Below are positions 58,947 through 64,000 of a DNA stretch of 64,000 bases, piece by piece. A program made the position numbers and the translations under genes. Position 1 is the stretch's first letter; the number at the start of each line of letters is the position of its first letter. This stretch comes from DLAJ01 sp964655525 (lineage in GTDB: Bacteria > Bacillota > Clostridia > Lachnospirales > Lachnospiraceae). Location of the stretch: the NCBI GenBank assembly GCA_964655525.1, contig CAZZNE010000019.1, positions 9,042 through 73,041 on the forward strand, written 5' to 3'. The notes beneath the pieces are model-generated. The model was not told where the DNA came from and ran no database searches. It was given only the letters and a program-made list of their open reading frames with translations.

Positions 58947-61832
58947 ATGAGATTAAGTGAACGGAACATTATCGATTTCCAAAAAAACGGAAATGCTGTT
59001 ACATTTCAGACTGATCAGAACACCCGCATTGTTGTATCTTTCATTTCCGACAAAACAGCGAGACTGTATGTAGATTTCAGCGGCAATTCCGAGCCGGATC
59101 GTTCCTATGCGGTGGAAACGCTCCCCACAGTTCTTCCCGAAATGGATGTTTCCGAAACGGACGACAGCTTTATTGTTGCCTCAAAGGAACTTTCCGTAAG
59201 GCTCGGCAAGCATCATACACGCATTGATTATCTTCGGAACGGCGTTGTACTCTCCTCCGAAAATGAGATATGCCGTAACGATGACGGCTCGCTGTACTGC
59301 GCGCATCATATGGCTGCAAGCGAACACTTTTACGGGCTTGGCGAGGACAACGACGCTTATCTCGGAAGTATGGACAGGCGCGGTACAACAAGAGATATGG
59401 TGACGGGTCAGCGTATCAATATCGGTCATGTTACCGCGGATATTCCCGTTACATTTTTTATGAGTACCGGCGAAAGCGCACCCTATGGCGTTTTTGTTGA
59501 CAACAGTTACAGAATGCTTTTTGATATGGGAGAATCCAAGGATGATGAGTATTTCTGGCGTGCGGAGGGCGGAAGCTTCGTTCAGTATTTCTTCTGCGGC
59601 GACAGCTTTACGGATATTCTCAGCGAGTACACCGATCTTACCGGAAAACCCTCGTTACCTCCGCTGTGGACGCTGGGCTATATTCAGTGCAAATGCTCCT
59701 ATTGGTGCTGGGACGAGATCGATGAGATCATCGAAACACTGGACGAAAAACACTTTCCGCTGGACTGCATCGTATTCGATTACGACTGGGCGGAGAATTT
59801 TCATAATTTCAAATGGAATAGGCGTTGGAACGGTGACAGCCCGCGAAAAATAGCCGAATATCGCAGTCAAGGGCTTCACTTTATGGTATCCAATTCGGGT
59901 CCTATGATCCGTAAGGACAGCGATAATTTTCAAAGCGCGCTTGACGCGGGGATTCTCGCAAAGGACAAGGACGGAAATACTGTCACCTGCGGACATTACG
60001 GCGGCGAACTGATGGATTTCAGCAATCCCGCAATGAAGCAATGGATTCAGCCGCAGTTAAACAGCGTGCTTGACGATGGGATTGAGAGCTGGTGGCTCGA
60101 CCTAACCGAGCCCGAAGGAGACCCCGACGGAACACAGTATTACGGCGGCGGCAAGGAAAAGGTGCATAATCCGTTCTGTCTGATGAACGTCAGGCTTTAT
60201 AACCGGATAACACTTGAATATAACAATAATAAGCGCCCGTTTATCCTTACGAGGACCGGAACCGCGGGAATACAGAAATACAACGCCGCAATATGGTCGG
60301 GCGATGTATTTTCGGATTACAAGACCTTCTCCGCACATATCCCCGAGGCTCTGAACACCGCTATGTCCGGAATACCGCTTTGGACAAGCGACAGCGGAGG
60401 GTTTATATCCGCTACGAACAACATCCTTTACAATGAAAATATCTATAAAAACGATCCCGCCGCACATGCCGCGTTATATGAGCGCTGGCTGCAATTTGCG
60501 TGCTTTTGCCCTATCACAAGGGTCCACCATGCGGGGCAGTCCTCGCCGTTTGTTTTCGGGGAGATACTTACCGACAGCGCTGCGCATTATGTACGCCTGA
60601 GATATCGCCTGCTGCCCTATATATACTCTTATAATTACAACGCGCATATCACGGGAGCGCCGATGATGAGAGCGTTGGTATTTGAGTATCCCAATGACAA
60701 AAACGTTTTTGACATCAAGGACGAATATCTATTTGGGAGCGAGCTGCTTGTCGCGCCCGTAATCGAGGAAAGGGCGACCGAGAGAGACGTGTACTTCCCG
60801 GAAGGGAAGTGGTACGATTGGGATTACGGCTACTGCTACGAGGGCGGCAAAAGCCATCCCGTATATGCTCCGCAGAACAGGATACCCGTTTTCGCAAAGG
60901 GCGGCGCGATCATTCCCATGGCAAAGCAGGTGTACCACGCAAATGATATTGACTGGAAACATATCGACCTGAAAATATATCCGAGCGGAGCGAGCCGCTT
61001 TGATATGTACGCCGATGATGGAACGAGCTATGAATTTACGCGCGGCGCTTTTACGATCACCCATATTGAATGTGAGGATCATGAAACAGCGACCCGCATC
61101 GTCATTTCCCGCTCCAACCTTCTGTATGCGGCAAATGAATACTGCTTCGAAATTCATGTGAACGCAGAGCCGAAAGCCGTCACCTTCGGCGGCAAAGAGC
61201 TTGACAGTTACGGATATAAGCGCTGCGCCGAAAAGGCGGAGAGCGGCTGGTTTTTCGATAAGTTCAACGGGGTGCTGTATGTTAAAATTCACGCAGACCA
61301 AGAGCTCCTCGGGGAGCTGGTTGTCACAAAGGGAGCGCCAATCAGAAAACCCTCGGAAAATTCCGAGGAGGAACAGCTATCCGGACAGCTTCCGTTCCTG
61401 CTTCCGCCCGCAAGCGCTCCTTGCAGGATAAACTGCGAGAACTACGACCGCGGCGGCGAAGGTATCTCTTATCACAAGCTGACCGATGCCAAAAACGAAA
61501 TATACCGTATGGACAGCGTCACGATCGATCTTTGCGATGATATCGGCGTAGGCTACAACGTAAAGAATATGGTCGGCGGCGAGTGGCTCGAATACACCGT
61601 AAATGTAAGAAGGTCATGTGCGTATGTATTCCGGCTGCGTGTCCGCGGCAACGCAGAGATCAGCGTTGATATTGATTCGCAGAACAGCACGGAGATTATG
61701 GAATCACAGGGCGATACGTGGCAGACCGTATCCTCCGCACCCATAGCGCTTGTTGAAGGGGAACAGGTGGTGCGGCTGCTCGTCCATAGCGGTAAGCTAA
61801 GTGCAAACTGGGTCGAGATAGCGGAAGCTTAA
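58947..61832 (+). CDS. GH31 glycosidase with C-terminal CBM6-like domain
   Basis: 961 residues from the ATG at 58947 (MRLSERNIID), with GGAG six bases ahead; an ATG at 58935 overlaps that site. N-terminal beta domain, then the (beta/alpha)8 barrel: nucleophile D385 in WWLDLTEPEGD, acid/base D453 in WSGDVFSDY, then SDSGGF. The last about 140 residues (INCENYDRGGEGISYHKLTDAKNE...GGEWLEYTVNV) look like a CBM6/35 module. No signal peptide, so intracellular or unconventional export. Alpha-glucosidase or alpha-xylosidase are the usual activities; specificity is not readable. Paired with the GH9 gene 25 bases downstream. Confidence 0.9.
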   Translation: MRLSERNIIDFQKNGNAVTFQTDQNTRIVVSFISDKTARLYVDFSGNSEPDRSYAVETLPTVLPEMDVSETDDSFIVASKELSVRLGKHHTRIDYLRNGVVLSSENEICRNDDGSLYCAHHMAASEHFYGLGEDNDAYLGSMDRRGTTRDMVTGQRINIGHVTADIPVTFFMSTGESAPYGVFVDNSYRMLFDMGESKDDEYFWRAEGGSFVQYFFCGDSFTDILSEYTDLTGKPSLPPLWTLGYIQCKCSYWCWDEIDEIIETLDEKHFPLDCIVFDYDWAENFHNFKWNRRWNGDSPRKIAEYRSQGLHFMVSNSGPMIRKDSDNFQSALDAGILAKDKDGNTVTCGHYGGELMDFSNPAMKQWIQPQLNSVLDDGIESWWLDLTEPEGDPDGTQYYGGGKEKVHNPFCLMNVRLYNRITLEYNNNKRPFILTRTGTAGIQKYNAAIWSGDVFSDYKTFSAHIPEALNTAMSGIPLWTSDSGGFISATNNILYNENIYKNDPAAHAALYERWLQFACFCPITRVHHAGQSSPFVFGEILTDSAAHYVRLRYRLLPYIYSYNYNAHITGAPMMRALVFEYPNDKNVFDIKDEYLFGSELLVAPVIEERATERDVYFPEGKWYDWDYGYCYEGGKSHPVYAPQNRIPVFAKGGAIIPMAKQVYHANDIDWKHIDLKIYPSGASRFDMYADDGTSYEFTRGAFTITHIECEDHETATRIVISRSNLLYAANEYCFEIHVNAEPKAVTFGGKELDSYGYKRCAEKAESGWFFDKFNGVLYVKIHADQELLGELVVTKGAPIRKPSENSEEEQLSGQLPFLLPPASAPCRINCENYDRGGEGISYHKLTDAKNEIYRMDSVTIDLCDDIGVGYNVKNMVGGEWLEYTVNVRRSCAYVFRLRVRGNAEISVDIDSQNSTEIMESQGDTWQTVSSAPIALVEGEQVVRLLVHSGKLSANWVEIAEA

Positions 61833-61857
61833 AACCTTGATAAACGGAGGGGAAATC

Positions 61858-64000
61858 ATGAAAAAAAATATCGCAGGTGTAATCGCAGTGATCATCATTT
61901 TATCAATAATGACGGGGTGTGCGGGAGACAGCGCCGGCTCAGACATAGAATCTCCCGCTGGTACGCCGGAAGAAGTGCCGGTCTCTCCGACAATGGATAC
62001 CGAGGCGGCGGAAGAGGTGCCGATCTCTCCGACAGTGGATGCCGAGGCAGCGGAACGGGCGAGATCCGATAGAGAAGCTCTTCTGCAACGCATCGACACG
62101 GAATACAACACCTTGCAGACAATAACCGTTCTCGGCAGGGAAACGCCCGACGGAATTGCCGCTTCGGCACTCCAACCGTCGGAGGATGATTCAGAATTTC
62201 CCTATATAGAGCTGCACGCATCTCCGACTGCCATTGTACTTCGCGGCTGGACGCCGACCGACTTATCCCTTTATGTTCCAAACGGTTACGTTTCTGTTGA
62301 GGTAAAAGGCACAAACGGCAGCGAACATCTTGAGGTGGGCTTTGAGGAAATAAAAAACGGTCAGAGTGTAAGCGTTACCAAGGTCCTTGACACGGAGATC
62401 ACCGACGAATGGAATATTGTAACGATCCCGCTCGCAGAGATCGCAGACGAAACAAATCTTTCGGGCGCAAGACAGTTTTTAATTGGCGGCGAAGATATTC
62501 AAGTGAGAAATATCACAATCAGCTCGCCCGATAAAGAAAAAATTTTTCCCGAGTTTAAGGTAAATCAGCTCGGTTATACGCCCGGTTCCGAAAAGCATGC
62601 TTTGGTGAGTGGTTTTCCCGAAGAACTCACCGTATATGAGGGAGACATCTTCGAGCTTGTTGACAAAACCACAGGCGAAACGGTTTACTTCGGGCAGTTT
62701 TCTATGGCAAGCGAATTTGACCAAACGTATTCGGGTGAGCAGATACTTTGCGCGGATTTTTCAGATTACGACGTCGAAGGACGTTATTATCTCCGCGCGG
62801 ACGGCATCGACGATTCCCTTTCCTTTGAGATATCTGAGCGCGTTTATGATGAGCTGTTGACAAACACCATGCGCTATTACTATTACCAGAGGGCCAACGA
62901 GGAGATCTCTGCGGCGTACGGAGGAAACTACACCCGCTCCGACCAAACGCCAAAAGACTTTGAAGCGCCGCTCTCCTATGACCGCAATGTGACGATCGAC
63001 GTATCGGGCGGCTGGTATGACGCAGGAGACGTGGGCAAATATGTAAGCCCGGGCGCTACCGCGGCAAACACACTTCTTTGGGCATATATGATGTTTCCCG
63101 ACTGCTTCTTGGATGGACAGAACAATATCCCCGAAAGCGGAAACGGTATCCCCGATATCCTTGACGAAGTTCGCGTTGAACTTGATTTCCTGTTAAAAAT
63201 GCAGGACGAAAGCGGCGGCTTTTATATCAAGGTAAAATCAATGAACGAGAACGACGGGGACGGGGACAGAACCGTCTGGGTAGGCGATGGCGACAGGTGT
63301 ATCACCAACTCCACCGCGGACTGTACGGCTGTGCTGGCGTTCGCTTCCAAAATCTTCAGCGCATATGATCCTGATTACGCGGATACGCTGCTTGAGGCAG
63401 CCGAAAAGGGCTGGGCATATATTGAGGAAAACCCAAATGTCTACATTACAACAACTTACTCGGGTGAAAACAATGCAAGCTCCGCATTCTGGGCTTCAGC
63501 ATGTGTCTATTATGCAACGGGCAGTGAAAGCGCTCATAGCTGGTTCCTTGGAAATTTCGACCGTTATATCGGCTCTCTGAGAGCGGGCGAAAACGGTCAT
63601 AATGTCGGTAACATGGGTATTTACGGCTATTATACCTATCTGCTTTGTGAAAACCGCGATGAGGAAGTCGTCTCAAAAATAGCGGAACAGTTTGAGGGCT
63701 GGAAACGCTCCGTTCTCGGAAGATATGACGCTAATCCGTGGAGGATCGCAATAAATGATTGGAGTTTTTGGTGGGGCAGCTTTAATATCATACTCGGTAA
63801 CGCGCAGGAAATGTATATAGGCTGCTCGCTGCTCGGGTTTGACACGTCGGATGCGGAGAAGGTTTCGCAGGATGCCGTCAACTTTATCACGGGCGTAAAC
63901 CCGATACGCAAATGCTTTATCACAGGCATGGGTGAGGACCCGATCAAGTGTACCTTCAGCAATATTTACGATGGGGATTCCTCCGACGGCGTTCCTTCGG
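61858..64000 (+). CDS. GH9 glycosidase lipoprotein (partial at right edge)
   Basis: 714 codons to the window edge, open at the end. Start ATG behind CGGAGGGG. A lipoprotein signal with lipobox MTGC at about residue 21 is followed by a linker with two 14-residue tandem repeats (EEVPxSPTxDxEAA, bases 61969-62052), a carbohydrate-binding-like beta domain (about 80-220), a cellulase N-terminal Ig-like domain (FKVNQLGYTPGSEKHALV) and the GH9 barrel with D388 and D391 in GGWYDAGDVGKY. The late loop reads NPIRKCFITGMGEDPIKCTF instead of the common PHHR form, suggesting a GH9 subgroup other than classical endoglucanases. Membrane-anchored outside the cell; likely beta-glucan or xyloglucan-type substrate. 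Confidence 0.85.
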   Translation, partial: MKKNIAGVIAVIIILSIMTGCAGDSAGSDIESPAGTPEEVPVSPTMDTEAAEEVPISPTVDAEAAERARSDREALLQRIDTEYNTLQTITVLGRETPDGIAASALQPSEDDSEFPYIELHASPTAIVLRGWTPTDLSLYVPNGYVSVEVKGTNGSEHLEVGFEEIKNGQSVSVTKVLDTEITDEWNIVTIPLAEIADETNLSGARQFLIGGEDIQVRNITISSPDKEKIFPEFKVNQLGYTPGSEKHALVSGFPEELTVYEGDIFELVDKTTGETVYFGQFSMASEFDQTYSGEQILCADFSDYDVEGRYYLRADGIDDSLSFEISERVYDELLTNTMRYYYYQRANEEISAAYGGNYTRSDQTPKDFEAPLSYDRNVTIDVSGGWYDAGDVGKYVSPGATAANTLLWAYMMFPDCFLDGQNNIPESGNGIPDILDEVRVELDFLLKMQDESGGFYIKVKSMNENDGDGDRTVWVGDGDRCITNSTADCTAVLAFASKIFSAYDPDYADTLLEAAEKGWAYIEENPNVYITTTYSGENNASSAFWASACVYYATGSESAHSWFLGNFDRYIGSLRAGENGHNVGNMGIYGYYTYLLCENRDEEVVSKIAEQFEGWKRSVLGRYDANPWRIAINDWSFWWGSFNIILGNAQEMYIGCSLLGFDTSDAEKVSQDAVNFITGVNPIRKCFITGMGEDPIKCTFSNIYDGDSSDGVPS

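Overview
The window looks like a chromosomal segment of a motile, spore-forming, fibre-degrading member of the Lachnospiraceae (Bacillota, Clostridia). The grounds are a BofA-like sporulation gene at the left edge, a flagellin/FliS cluster of the Lachnospiraceae type, glycogen branching enzyme, FeoA-FeoB iron uptake, consensus sigma-A promoters (TTGACA-N17-TATAAT style), strong AGGAGG ribosome sites, and many exporters and glycosidases. GC content appears close to 50 percent. No phage, insertion sequence or CRISPR array is visible. Species cannot be named from the sequence alone.

Layout. Positions 1-5450: partial bofA, a divergent DUF2508 gene, then a minus-strand flagellar operon (large FliK-like protein, flagellin, FliS). 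Positions 5464-14202: glgB behind a TPR/pseudo-ATPase gene with its own dyad-overlapped promoter, then the housekeeping run pepP-tatD-rsmA. A tRNA-Lys at 14375 is followed by two signalling genes (hemerythrin-CheX-REC and REC-HD-GYP). Positions 17521-25900: feoAB, a compact three-gene module with an ADP-ribosyltransferase-like protein, a protein carrying a decarboxylase-like GGSDGPT peptide, a GH26-like glycosidase, traX and flotillin. Positions 26000-32450: an ECF sigma/RsiV-type anti-sigma pair, aroA, a membrane protein, and a TPR/DUF4037 pair.

Positions 32620-39277 hold two adjacent ABC exporter operons, the first led by a GntR/YtrA-type repressor. Then come a c-di-GMP phosphodiesterase, a HAD phosphatase, cardiolipin synthase, cysteine synthase, an M18 aminopeptidase with a nuclease-like partner, a cation/proton antiporter, a GH2 beta-galactosidase and a C11 protease. 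A second GntR-ABC operon lies at 53350-55313 and a BlaI-M56 envelope-sensing pair at 55404-58342. After a tRNA-Pro (58628), a polysaccharide locus starts: GH31 with a CBM6-like tail, then a GH9 lipoprotein cut by the window edge.

Themes: envelope stress and drug response (RsiV-type anti-sigma, BlaI/M56, two GntR-ABC operons, cardiolipin synthase, flotillin), polysaccharide use (GH2, GH31, GH9, GH26-like, glgB) and c-di-GMP/motility signalling. The least ordinary items are a 12-G tract serving as the ribosome site of the anti-sigma gene, the small ADP-ribosyltransferase-like module, the TPR pseudo-ATPase controlled with glgB, the FliK-like giant protein, and covarying tandem hairpins in the traX leader.
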